Notes: a model not told the origin generated them from the sequence alone. DNA of 6,689 nt from Caldifarciminota bacterium (GCA_026986655.1 JALSOD010000297.1:1-6689), one strand, 5' to 3'. Counted from the first letter of the stretch, positions 1 to 5,692 are shown. Numbers and translations: made by a program.

Positions 1-791
1 CAGCATATCCGCCACCAACTGTGGCACCAAAGCCACCTGCCATATTGTCAGTACCTCCGCTTACTACAGTGAAATTATTACTGGCAATGTTTCCAGTTCC
101 ACCTCCAACATAGGAGTCGTTACCGCTTGCCGTATTAAGCTGGCCACCAGCTACCACAGATATAAATCCACTCGCAGTGTTGTTGTTACCAGATCCGATA
201 AATGCCAATTCACCATTTGCAATGTTATAACTCCCACCACCCACAGCGGCATATTTGCCTCTTACTATGTTGTGTTTCCCTCCGCCAATAAATGCGAAGG
301 CTGAGTCAACTCTGTTGGAATCGCCGCCTGCTATCACACTGAAACTGTCTGAGACAGTGTTACGATACCCTGAAAATACACCAGAGTATTTGTCAGAAAT
401 TCTATTGTTAGAACCACCTCCTACTATGGAGTAATCACCCATTGTTGTATCAGCGTATCCACCACCTATAGCGGAGTGGAAGCCATTTGCAAAATTCTTT
501 TCCCCACCGCCTACAAAGGCGTAGCTCACATTGGTGGAATTGTTTTTACCGCCTCCTATAAACGAGAAGTTACCACCTGCTGAATTCTCTCTACCGCCAA
601 CGACAACGGAAGTATCTCCGGCCACAAGATTCCCCTGACCGGCTCCAATGAAACTGAGTTCCCCATACGCTTCATTCAACTTTCCTCCGACTATGCTTGA
701 GTAGATGCCCTCTGCATAATTGCCACGTCCACCTGCCACCACCGAATAATCCTGTTCACTCCTGTTGTTGTATCCGCTTAAAACGCCTGCA
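1..791 (-). repeat. YadA-head-like 15-residue (45-bp) protein repeats, about 17 copies
   Basis: In the reverse frame, consecutive units read for example RGNYAEGIYSSIVGG, KLNEAYGELSFIGAG, KHNIVRGKYAAVGGG and QLNTASGNDSYVGGG. The Asn at position 3, Gly or Asp near position 7, Ser/Ala at 10, hydrophobic residues at 11-12 and the terminal GG recur with almost no length change across the whole stretch. This spacing matches the left-handed parallel beta-roll of YadA-like trimeric adhesin heads, where each unit is one turn. The array is cut by the window edge, so the true copy number is higher. At DNA level the copies are well diverged, which argues for an old, maintained array rather than a recent expansion. 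Confidence 0.88.
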
Positions 792-2545
792 CAAACCACA
801 TTCAAACCGGATTTTCCGGTGAAAGAATGATGCCCAAGGTTTACATGGGTTACTGCGTTGTTTCCAATAAGTTGATTATTTTCATCTGCTGAAATTCCAT
901 GTGGGGAAACGGGCAATATGATAGGTCCTTCCTCTTTCCATGGGCTTGGCGGAACACCTCTTAATGAATCTGCGATGTGCGCAAATGAAGCAGTATCGGC
1001 GGATTCTGCAAACAGGGATGTATCTGCTTGCCCTGCATAGTCCGCTATGTGCGCGGTATCGGCATGGATTGACCAGTGCGAGCTTGTTGCTGAATCGGCA
1101 GTTGTGGCGTGGTAAGCCTCAAAAGATAACACCGATGTGTCTGATTGGAATGCGTGATAGGCTACGAAGGATGTGTCCGCATGGGTGGTGTAAAACGCCG
1201 TGTCCGCACTCACAGCATGTCCCGCACTCTGGGCAAAAGCCGCCGTGTCCGATGTCATAGAATGAATGGCAGAGTTCGCCTGCCCGGCATTATTGGCAAA
1301 CTCAGCGGTGTCGGCATGGACGGCAAAGTAGGCGGTATCCGATGTTCTCGCATGCTCAACCGAGACCGTGGTATCGTAGAAGGCGACGAAGATGGCTGTA
1401 TCTGCTACATGGGCATGGGCTGCATAAACCGATGTATCAGATGTTGCCGCATGTCCCGCACCTGAAGAGTATGTTGCCGTATCCGCACTGACCGCATGCC
1501 CTGTGTTCTGAGCATAGGTTGCCGTATCAGCATGGGTGGTGTAAAACGCCGTATCCGCGCTCACAGCATGACCCGCACTCTGTGCAAAAGCTGCCGTGTC
1601 CGATGTCGTAGAATGAAGGGCAGAGTTCGCCTGCCCCGCACTACTGGCAAAATTTGCAGTGTCGGCACTCACCGCATGCCCGGCATTCTGCGCATAGTTT
1701 GATGTGTCTGAATATAGTGAGTAACCTGCTGTGTCAGCATTTGTTGTATGAGTAGCCTCAAGTGCGGTATCGGAAATTATAGCATGTGACGTAAAGACAG
1801 AAGTGTCAGCATATAATGAATGTCGAGCAAATCCTGATGTATCGGAATTTATAGAGTTGTAGGAAAAGTTCGACGTATCAGCGTGCACAGACCTGAGAGA
1901 GTAACCTGAAGTATCCGAGTAATATGAATAGCCCGAAGTATCCGAATTTACAGCATGCAAGGTGAATCCCGATGTGTCCGCATGAATAGACGAATAAGCA
2001 AAATTCGTGCTATCAGCAGTTAAAGCCCGATGTGCAAAATCTGATGTATCTGCATGATATGCCCTGTGTGCTATAATTGATGTATCCGCCTTTAAACCAA
2101 ATAAAGCAGTATCTGAAGATATTGCGTGCCCGGCATTTGATGCTTGAAAGCTATAACCAACGGATACAATTGGTTTCCTTGGCCTAAGGACCTCACTTCC
2201 GATTTGTGTTTCTATCCACCTTTCCTGACCATTGAAAACGGCCTGTGGAATTGGGGTGATCTCTCCAAGAATTACGTTAAACAATCCTTTAATAACTGGC
2301 ACATTTGAATGTGTTTCCTGCCATAGTACACTGCCACCAGTTGCGGAGTTATATATTCTGAATGTTATTGACAGGGTATCTGTTACAAGTGAGTCATTTT
2401 CATTGGTAAGAATCCCCTGGTAGTTTATCATGTGAGGAACTTCCTGTTTGACCTTTCTGATAGGCTCTATTCTATAGTCCTTACCTTTTACATAGGATAT
2501 AGGCCCTCCTGCCAACAGAAGGGTTACCAACATCAGTATATTCAT
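1..2545 (-). CDS. Large secreted/surface repeat protein with ADT repeats and YadA-like head repeats (3' end outside window)
   Basis: Reading the reverse strand from the ATG at 2545-2543 gives 848 codons with no stop; the frame continues past position 1, so the C-terminus is missing. A strong SD (AGGAGGTG, 2557-2550) sets the start. Residues 1-21 are a hydrophobic, signal-peptide-like segment (MNILMLVTLLLAGGP), though without an early positive charge. Residues 38-135 form a beta-rich domain (INYQGIL, ITFRIYN, LFNVILG, PRKPIVSVGYSF) of a type often found at the front of large exported proteins in uncultured bacteria. Residues 140-527 hold about 30 copies of (A/S)DT(A/S)xxA, mostly on a 12-residue period. 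After a linker (RGVPPSPWKEEGP), residues 585-848 hold about 17 repeats of 15 residues (xxNxAxGxxSxVxGG), like the beta-roll head of YadA-type adhesins. Such proteins often end in an anchor or an intramolecular chaperone (peptidase S74), but that part is not visible. Adhesin, fibre or surface-layer function is inferred. Confidence 0.9.
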   Translation of the reverse strand, partial: MNILMLVTLLLAGGPISYVKGKDYRIEPIRKVKQEVPHMINYQGILTNENDSLVTDTLSITFRIYNSATGGSVLWQETHSNVPVIKGLFNVILGEITPIPQAVFNGQERWIETQIGSEVLRPRKPIVSVGYSFQASNAGHAISSDTALFGLKADTSIIAHRAYHADTSDFAHRALTADSTNFAYSSIHADTSGFTLHAVNSDTSGYSYYSDTSGYSLRSVHADTSNFSYNSINSDTSGFARHSLYADTSVFTSHAIISDTALEATHTTNADTAGYSLYSDTSNYAQNAGHAVSADTANFASSAGQANSALHSTTSDTAAFAQSAGHAVSADTAFYTTHADTATYAQNTGHAVSADTATYSSGAGHAATSDTSVYAAHAHVADTAIFVAFYDTTVSVEHARTSDTAYFAVHADTAEFANNAGQANSAIHSMTSDTAAFAQSAGHAVSADTAFYTTHADTSFVAYHAFQSDTSVLSFEAYHATTADSATSSHWSIHADTAHIADYAGQADTSLFAESADTASFAHIADSLRGVPPSPWKEEGPIILPVSPHGISADENNQLIGNNAVTHVNLGHHSFTGKSGLNVVCAGVLSGYNNRSEQDYSVVAGGRGNYAEGIYSSIVGGKLNEAYGELSFIGAGQGNLVAGDTSVVVGGRENSAGGNFSFIGGGKNNSTNVSYAFVGGGEKNFANGFHSAIGGGYADTTMGDYSIVGGGSNNRISDKYSGVFSGYRNTVSDSFSVIAGGDSNRVDSAFAFIGGGKHNIVRGKYAAVGGGSYNIANGELAFIGSGNNNTASGFISVVAGGQLNTASGNDSYVGGGTGNIASNNFTVVSGGTDNMAGGFGATVGGGYA
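1179..1317. repeat. Internal segmental duplication, copy A (partner 1530-1668)
   Basis: About 139 bp here align without gaps to 1530-1668, offset 351 bp (117 codons, in frame), with roughly nine of ten bases identical by eye. Both begin GCATGGGTGGTGTAAAACGC on the plus strand and share the block containing GCAGAGTTCGCCTGCCC. In protein terms both encode a block reading ...ANSA.HS.TSDTAAFAQSAGHAVSADTAFYTTHAD. This is far closer than other repeat units are to each other, so it looks like a recent duplication or gene-conversion event inside the ADT array. Confidence 0.85.
1530..1668. repeat. Internal segmental duplication, copy B (partner 1179-1317)
   Basis: Second copy of the in-frame duplicated block within the ADT array, offset by 351 bp from copy A. 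Differences from copy A are scattered single-base substitutions, many at third codon positions, with no indels that I can see, so the reading frame is preserved. Confidence 0.85.
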
Positions 2546-2549
2546 TACA

Positions 2550-2557
2550 CACCTCCT
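2550..2557 (-). promoter_or_regulatory. Strong Shine-Dalgarno sequence of the surface protein gene
   Basis: The reverse strand reads AGGAGGTG, then TGTA, then ATG at 2545. This is close to a full match to the anti-SD sequence at good spacing, and it fixes the start codon of the repeat protein. Confidence 0.9.
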
Positions 2558-2621
2558 GTTAAAGATCTTATGAAATCTTCCACCCCCATAGAGAACTTAT
2601 ACCTTTATCATGCATGTACGG

Positions 2622-2649
2622 GGAATATATTCCTTAAAGAGGCGCCTCT
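2622..2649. repeat. Two adjacent 12-bp perfect palindromes in the surface-gene leader
   Basis: GGAATATATTCC (2622-2633) and AGAGGCGCCTCT (2638-2649) are each perfect 12-bp palindromes separated by four bases. They lie about 80-105 bp upstream of the repeat protein's start. They may be protein-binding sites, or small RNA hairpins if the transcript starts further upstream. No known regulator motif is recognised. Confidence 0.6.
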
Positions 2650-2680
2650 ATGAAGGCAAGAACAACTCTTAATATTCATA

Positions 2681-2718
2681 ATATTTTAAATATATCAAGA
2701 TATTTTAAATATATCAAG
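2681..2718. repeat. Tandem 19-bp direct repeat, two perfect copies
   Basis: ATATTTTAAATATATCAAG occurs at 2681-2699 and again, with no spacer, at 2700-2718. The unit is almost pure A/T. On the reverse strand each copy supplies TTGATA and TATATT, so the repeat may form the promoter described at 2689-2717. A further tandem pair, ATTTCAACTATC / ATTTCAACAATC (11 of 12 identical), lies nearby at 2761-2784. Confidence 0.85.
2689..2717 (-). promoter_or_regulatory. Possible promoter of the surface protein gene
   Basis: On the reverse strand TTGATA (2717-2712) is followed after 17 bp by TATATT (2694-2689). The spacing is ideal for a sigma-70-type promoter, and A/T tracts flank it. Transcription would begin near 2682, leaving a leader of about 137 nt that contains the two palindromes. 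Because the DNA is so AT-rich, a chance match is quite possible. Confidence 0.35.
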
Positions 2719-2908
2719 TAAATTTTATTCTAATTTAACTATCCTAATATTGCAAGCATTATTTCAACTATCATTTCAACAATCTGACATGGTATCCCGG
2801 GATTGTCGTTGGGAGATCGATTAGAGATTAAATAACTCTCTATAGAATTATGGGAGAGTACAGGAAGACCTGGAATTATTCTGGACAACTATACTAAAAA
2901 GATAAAAC

Positions 2909-2938
2909 TTGTTAAATGTGGCTAAGAGTGAATATACT
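2909..2938 (+). promoter_or_regulatory. Candidate leaderless promoter of the PanE-family gene
   Basis: TTGTTA (2909-2914), 18 bp, then TATACT (2933-2938). The -10 ends 7 nt before the ATG at 2946, so transcription would start at or next to the start codon. No good SD precedes that ATG. The same geometry is seen before the two other plus-strand genes. Confidence 0.5.
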
Positions 2939-2945
2939 TAAAGTC

Positions 2946-3992
2946 ATGGAATCGCGTATTGTAGTTGTTGGAGCAGGTGCAATTGGAGGTATAACTGCTG
3001 CATTTATAGCTAAATCTGGCTACGATGTCACTCTAATTACAAAATACCCTGAGCTTGCAGAAACGATCCGCGAGAAAGGACTCCTTATCACGGGGGTAAA
3101 GGGTACGCACCGAGTTAAGATGAAAGCTTATCCCCGTATTTCAGACCTAAATGAGCAGGTGGACATCGTATTTCTCGCTACAAAGGCCACAGACATGGAA
3201 GAGGCCACAGGACAAATCCTTCCATTTATCCATAAGAATTCACTTGTAGTGTCCATGCAAAACGGAATTTGCGAATATAAACTCGCGGAGATTGTTGGGG
3301 TTGAGAGAACCGTGGGTTGTGTTGTAGGATGGGGTGCCACAATGGTGGAGCCAGGACACCTTGAAATGACATCAACAGGACGATTCTGGATCGGATATAT
3401 CCACAAACAATCCTCTGATAAAGGTCTTGAAACTATTAAATCCCTGCTTGAAACGGTTGTACCAGTGACGATTACTCCGAACATAATTTCTGAGCTGTAT
3501 TCCAAGCTCATTATCAATTCGGCAATTACATCAATGGGCGCCATAACGGGCTTGTATCTCGGCGAAATGCTATCCAGTGGAAAGATTCGGAGGATTTTTA
3601 TCGAAATCATGAAAGAGGCCCTTGAAGTTGCAGACTCCATGGGGATTCAAGTACCAGCATATGAGGGAAAATTAGATTATTACAAACTCGTGAATGCAAA
3701 GGGATGGCTGGGGAATCTATACCGCTACGCAATCCTGAGGATAGTTGGCTTTAAATATAGAAAACTTAAATCCTCGAGCCTCCAATCCCTGGAGAGAGGG
3801 AAACCCACAGAAATTGACTTCCTCAACGGTTTCATCGTGAGGAAAGCGGAAGAATTTGGCCTCTTTACTCCAGTTAATGAGGAAATAGTTGAAATGATAA
3901 AAGAAATAGAACAAGGCAAACGAAAAATTTCACCAGACAATGTGGAGGAAATCCTTATTCATATACCCCCTACCAGAAACTATAATCCGTAA
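2946..3992 (+). CDS. panE: Ketopantoate reductase-family protein (2-dehydropantoate 2-reductase, ApbA/PanE)
   Basis: A 348-residue cytoplasmic protein of the ApbA/PanE family, which reduces 2-dehydropantoate to pantoate with NADPH in pantothenate and CoA synthesis. Residues 5-30 are the N-terminal Rossmann strand and nucleotide loop (IVVVGAGAIGG). Conserved positions include K80 (FLATKA) and N106 (SMQNG). The helical C-terminal domain has the probable catalytic lysine K187 (YSKLIIN, with N191) and the substrate-binding stretch around S278 and E289 (PTEIDFLNGFIV, then TPVN). It is longer than the Escherichia coli enzyme, with extra sequence around 241-275. I chose the ATG at 2946 because family members begin just before the IVVVGAG strand; an in-frame ATG at 2916 would add ten residues without family resemblance or a good SD. 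It stands alone, with no other pantothenate gene in view. Some family members act on other 2-keto acids, so the exact substrate is inferred. Confidence 0.88.
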   Translation: MESRIVVVGAGAIGGITAAFIAKSGYDVTLITKYPELAETIREKGLLITGVKGTHRVKMKAYPRISDLNEQVDIVFLATKATDMEEATGQILPFIHKNSLVVSMQNGICEYKLAEIVGVERTVGCVVGWGATMVEPGHLEMTSTGRFWIGYIHKQSSDKGLETIKSLLETVVPVTITPNIISELYSKLIINSAITSMGAITGLYLGEMLSSGKIRRIFIEIMKEALEVADSMGIQVPAYEGKLDYYKLVNAKGWLGNLYRYAILRIVGFKYRKLKSSSLQSLERGKPTEIDFLNGFIVRKAEEFGLFTPVNEEIVEMIKEIEQGKRKISPDNVEEILIHIPPTRNYNP

Positions 3993-4112
3993 AAATCTTA
4001 CGAAAAACCGCTACTATAAAAAATAAACCGGCACCTTTATGGGTCTCTTCGGAAATTTTTAACCATTAGGCTGAATTGCACATGATCAAGAAGATTTGGC
4101 ATCCCATTAGTC

Positions 4113-4136
4113 TCCTTTCTCACGAAGGGAATTTTT
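4113..4136 (+). terminator. Rho-independent terminator-like hairpin 1 downstream of the PanE-family gene
   Basis: TCCTTTC (4113-4119) pairs with GAAGGGA (4124-4130), with one G-T wobble, around a TCAC loop. It is followed by TTTTT (4131-4135) and soon by another T-run. It is the first well-formed stop signal after the rightward gene, about 120 bp past its stop codon. Confidence 0.6.
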
Positions 4137-4170
4137 CAGTTTTTCAAAGCGGTCGACATCTGCCAGCCAC

Positions 4171-4195
4171 TCCCTCCTGAAGAAGGGGAATTTTT
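4171..4195 (+). terminator. Weak terminator-like hairpin 2
   Basis: A short stem (TCCCT pairing with the GGGGA stretch, about five base pairs including a wobble) is followed by ATTTTT (4190-4195). The stem is weak alone. The sequence GAAGGGGAATTTTT closely echoes hairpin 1 (GAAGGGAATTTTT), so it looks like a degenerate repeat of that element. Confidence 0.4.
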
Positions 4196-4203
4196 ATGTC
4201 TGG

Positions 4204-4240
4204 ATCCCCCTTTGAGCGAAGGAGGATTTTTATCTTTTTT
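4204..4240 (+). terminator. Terminator-like hairpin 3 with long T-tract
   Basis: ATCCCCCTTT (4204-4213) pairs with GAAGGAGGAT (4218-4227), with one C-A mismatch and one wobble, around a GAGC loop. The tail is TTTTATCTTTTTT (4228-4240). This is the best-formed rightward intrinsic terminator in the region and would catch read-through from the PanE-family gene. Confidence 0.7.
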
Positions 4241-4271
4241 CAAATTTCAAACAATCTCGGAACCTTTTTGA

Positions 4272-4314
4272 CAAAGGCATTGCCTCCCGTCAGAGACGGG
4301 AGGCAATGCCTTTG
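4272..4314. terminator. Perfect 20-bp inverted repeat, likely terminator of the DUF438 gene
   Basis: Arms 4272-4291 and 4295-4314 are exact reverse complements over 20 bp around a three-base loop (AGA). The stem starts with CAAAGGCATTGCC and has a GC-rich centre (CTCCCGTC). It begins three bases beyond the leftward gene's stop codon (4320-4318). The stem is longer than most intrinsic terminators, and neither side is followed by a long T-run; the only U-rich part is the CCTTTG at the end of the stem. It probably ends leftward transcription, but it could also be a member of a repetitive extragenic palindrome family. Confidence 0.7.
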
Positions 4315-4317
4315 ATT

Positions 4318-5616
4318 CTACCAGTCTATCAATCTTTTCTCACCCTCTAATTCTCTGATTTTAGTCACGTCCTGGGTAACTTCAAGGGTTCCCCGATACC
4401 TGCCATTCCTGTCTCTCACAGCAAAATACTGGATGTAAACGAATCTTCCATTAAAATTCAACCAGAACTCCGCCCTATCCCTTTCACCCGACTTAAACGC
4501 ATTGAGAATTTTGTTCACAATGTGGACACTACTTGGTGGATGGCACAGTTGAACCGGTCTCCCGATAATTGATTCTGTTCTGTCAAAAATCCTATCCTTG
4601 TCGGAGAAAAACTTCACCCTATCGTGCTCGTCAATAAAGGTCACATCCAGGGGTAAATAGTTCAAAACAAGGCTCACCTGCTCAGGTGTGAGAAACCCCG
4701 TTTCCAGCCTGATATCTTCGAGAGTAGGAATTTGGTATCCATCTGGCACAAGTGTAACCCCCTTATCCGCCAATTCTCTCTGCATGTGGTCGGGCAATTT
4801 GTCAAAGTCTATGCCTTCGTTGATCTGATATGGGTAAATTGGTTCAGCGTCTGACTCAAATTCTTCCGGCTTGACCTTGTAATACCCAATCTTGTCCTCC
4901 TGCATGCGAATTGCAACCCATTCACCCTCTTTGAATACGCCCAATACTGTGGGATAAAGAATGTTATTTTCTCTGAAGGTCATGTCAACAAGACTTTCAG
5001 CAAGGTCATAGCCAATCTCAAAAATCTCTTTATCATCCCCACGGTCAAGTACTTTTATAAATTTCTTGATTTTCCCTCTGATCTCGTCGTGCTTTTTCCA
5101 CAACACAGTCGGTACCGCATTCAACCCTCGCCTCTCAAGGTAAGGGAAAAGTATCAACTCCTCACGGTTATAATGGGTCCTACCGACATTATCAAGTGAG
5201 CGCATCACAAAACGGATGTTCTTTAAAATATCCTCTCTCATCTTTTCATTTTTCGCGTTTCTGAGGGAATTAACATACAAATTCAACACCTCAGCATCTT
5301 TCAAAATCTTGCTATTCTCCTCGAAAAGTGTCTTTACAGGATGTCCCCCCGGTAAACTGTCAAATTTCCCAGCTCCAGCGACTGATTCGCGGAAGATTTG
5401 AACATGAATATCACACAATCGTGCAATCTCCGTTGGCTTAATACCTTCCTTCACAAGTTCCTGCTCCACAAGTGGAATTTCCAGGGGAGAAACACTCGCA
5501 AGCACATCTTTAAACTTTTCGACGAGTACCTCCGGTGACTCACCTCTATGAATAGCCTTCAAAATTTCCTTCAGCTTTTCCTTCTTTAACTCCTTGTTCA
5601 TCAAAAGCTCTGACAT
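4318..5616 (-). CDS. DUF438 / hemerythrin-HHE / PAS domain protein, probable redox or gas sensor
   Basis: 432 residues, predicted cytoplasmic, with no signal peptide or membrane segment visible. Residues 12-80 match the helical DUF438 domain (LKEILKAIHRGESPEVLVEKF; PTEIARLCDIHVQIF). Residues 90-225 form a hemerythrin-like HHE bundle, with likely di-iron ligands among H92 (GHPV), H148 and E152 (THYNREE), H176 (KKHDEI) and E216 (RENNILYP). Residues about 310-425 are the PAS domain typical of this family (FSDKDRIFDR, GRPVQLCHPPSSVH, FVYIQYFAVRD, GTLEVTQDVT), including the conserved C358-H359. Length and domain order fit the family, found mainly in anaerobes and thermophiles. A role in sensing oxygen, nitric oxide or redox state, or in iron-centre protection, is inferred; there is no kinase or DNA-binding output domain. 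The start has a strong SD (GGGAGGA, 5627-5621). It is monocistronic, behind a near-consensus promoter with an operator-like palindrome. Confidence 0.92.
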   Translation of the reverse strand: MSELLMNKELKKEKLKEILKAIHRGESPEVLVEKFKDVLASVSPLEIPLVEQELVKEGIKPTEIARLCDIHVQIFRESVAGAGKFDSLPGGHPVKTLFEENSKILKDAEVLNLYVNSLRNAKNEKMREDILKNIRFVMRSLDNVGRTHYNREELILFPYLERRGLNAVPTVLWKKHDEIRGKIKKFIKVLDRGDDKEIFEIGYDLAESLVDMTFRENNILYPTVLGVFKEGEWVAIRMQEDKIGYYKVKPEEFESDAEPIYPYQINEGIDFDKLPDHMQRELADKGVTLVPDGYQIPTLEDIRLETGFLTPEQVSLVLNYLPLDVTFIDEHDRVKFFSDKDRIFDRTESIIGRPVQLCHPPSSVHIVNKILNAFKSGERDRAEFWLNFNGRFVYIQYFAVRDRNGRYRGTLEVTQDVTKIRELEGEKRLIDW

Positions 5617-5620
5617 GATT

Positions 5621-5627
5621 TCCTCCC
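5621..5627 (-). promoter_or_regulatory. Shine-Dalgarno sequence of the DUF438 gene
   Basis: The reverse strand reads GGGAGGA, then AATC, then ATG at 5616. This selects the first Met over the in-frame Met at residue 6. Confidence 0.85.
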
Positions 5628-5631
5628 TTTA

Positions 5632-5654
5632 AATATCACTTATTTAGTGATATT
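5632..5654. promoter_or_regulatory. Operator-like 9-bp inverted repeat over the DUF438 transcription start
   Basis: AATATCACT (5632-5640) and AGTGATATT (5646-5654) are perfect reverse complements around TATTT. The palindrome overlaps the promoter's -10 hexamer (5652-5657) and covers the expected transcription start near 5645. That is where a repressor dimer would block initiation. The half-site does not let me name the regulator. As RNA it would be a weak A/U-rich hairpin, so a DNA-binding role is more likely. Confidence 0.65.
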
Positions 5655-5680
5655 ATATCGAGACTGAGACAAAATTTCAA
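5652..5680 (-). promoter_or_regulatory. Near-consensus sigma-70 promoter of the DUF438 gene
   Basis: On the reverse strand TTGAAA (5680-5675) is followed after exactly 17 bp by TATAAT (5657-5652). Transcription would begin near 5645, about 30 nt before the ATG, leaving room for the SD. Five of six -35 bases and all six -10 bases match consensus, so this is a strong housekeeping-type promoter that would need repression to be regulated. Confidence 0.8.
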
Positions 5681-5692
5681 TAGAATCTGTTT

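Larger units (their letters stand above)
965..2125 (-). repeat. (A/S)DT(A/S) protein repeat region, about 30 copies
   Basis: The reverse frame shows units such as ADTSDFAHRALT, ADTSGFTLHAVN, SDTSGFARHSLY and ADTANFASSAGQ. The dominant period is 12 residues (36 bp), with shorter 8-residue and longer 16-20-residue variants where AGHAVS, AGQANS or LHSTT are inserted. The Asp-Thr core is nearly invariant, followed two to three residues later by an aromatic or small hydrophobic residue and an Ala/Ser. A stalk-like, extended structure between the N-terminal domain and the head repeats is plausible but inferred. The downstream half of the array (about 1180-1700) is more GC-rich and more uniform than the upstream half (about 1740-2120), suggesting different ages. 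Confidence 0.85.
2546..2945. other. Divergent intergenic region between the surface protein gene and the PanE-family gene
   Basis: About 400 bp without a convincing gene. From left to right it holds the SD of the leftward gene, two 12-bp palindromes, a 19-bp tandem repeat, a 12-bp near-perfect tandem repeat (2761-2784), a weak inverted repeat (ACTCTC 2835-2840 / GAGAGT 2854-2859) without a T-run, and a -35/-10-like pair just before the rightward gene. Short open frames overlapping here lack initiation signals and family resemblance. Confidence 0.7.
3993..4317. other. Convergent intergenic region with tandem terminator-like hairpins
   Basis: 325 bp between two genes that end facing each other. 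I see no gene. It contains three rightward hairpins each followed by a T-run (4113-4136, 4171-4195, 4204-4240), a fourth degenerate GGAAATTTTT element at 4051-4060, and a 20-bp perfect-stem hairpin at 4272-4314 next to the leftward gene's stop codon. Confidence 0.75.

Noticed and set aside
1179..1668. The repeats considered as a CRISPR array or minisatellite
   Set aside because: There are no unique, uniform-length spacers between identical repeats. The periodicity is 36 or 45 bp in frame with a protein motif, so it is coding repetition.
940..1702. Plus-strand open frames at 940-1260, 1145-1465 and 1496-1702
   Set aside because: They are antisense to the ADT repeat array. Their Cys/Arg/Gly/Met-rich repetitive composition is the by-product of the repeated codons on the other strand, and they have no initiation signals.
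2232..2653. Plus-strand open frames at 2232-2423 and 2432-2653
   Set aside because: They overlap the N-terminal coding region and leader of the minus-strand repeat protein, which is far better supported by its SD, signal-like peptide and domain sequence.
2835..2859. Inverted repeat ACTCTC / GAGAGT upstream of the PanE-family gene as a terminator or riboswitch
   Set aside because: Only six base pairs, a 13-nt loop and no T-run; no conserved riboswitch core is visible.
3128..3940. Minus-strand open frames inside the PanE-family gene
   Set aside because: The plus strand has all conserved motifs of the family; the reverse frames show no domain or start signal.
4272..4314. The 20-bp inverted repeat as an insertion-sequence end or attachment site
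   Set aside because: There is no transposase or integrase nearby, no second copy in the window and no target duplication. Its position at a gene end fits a terminator better.
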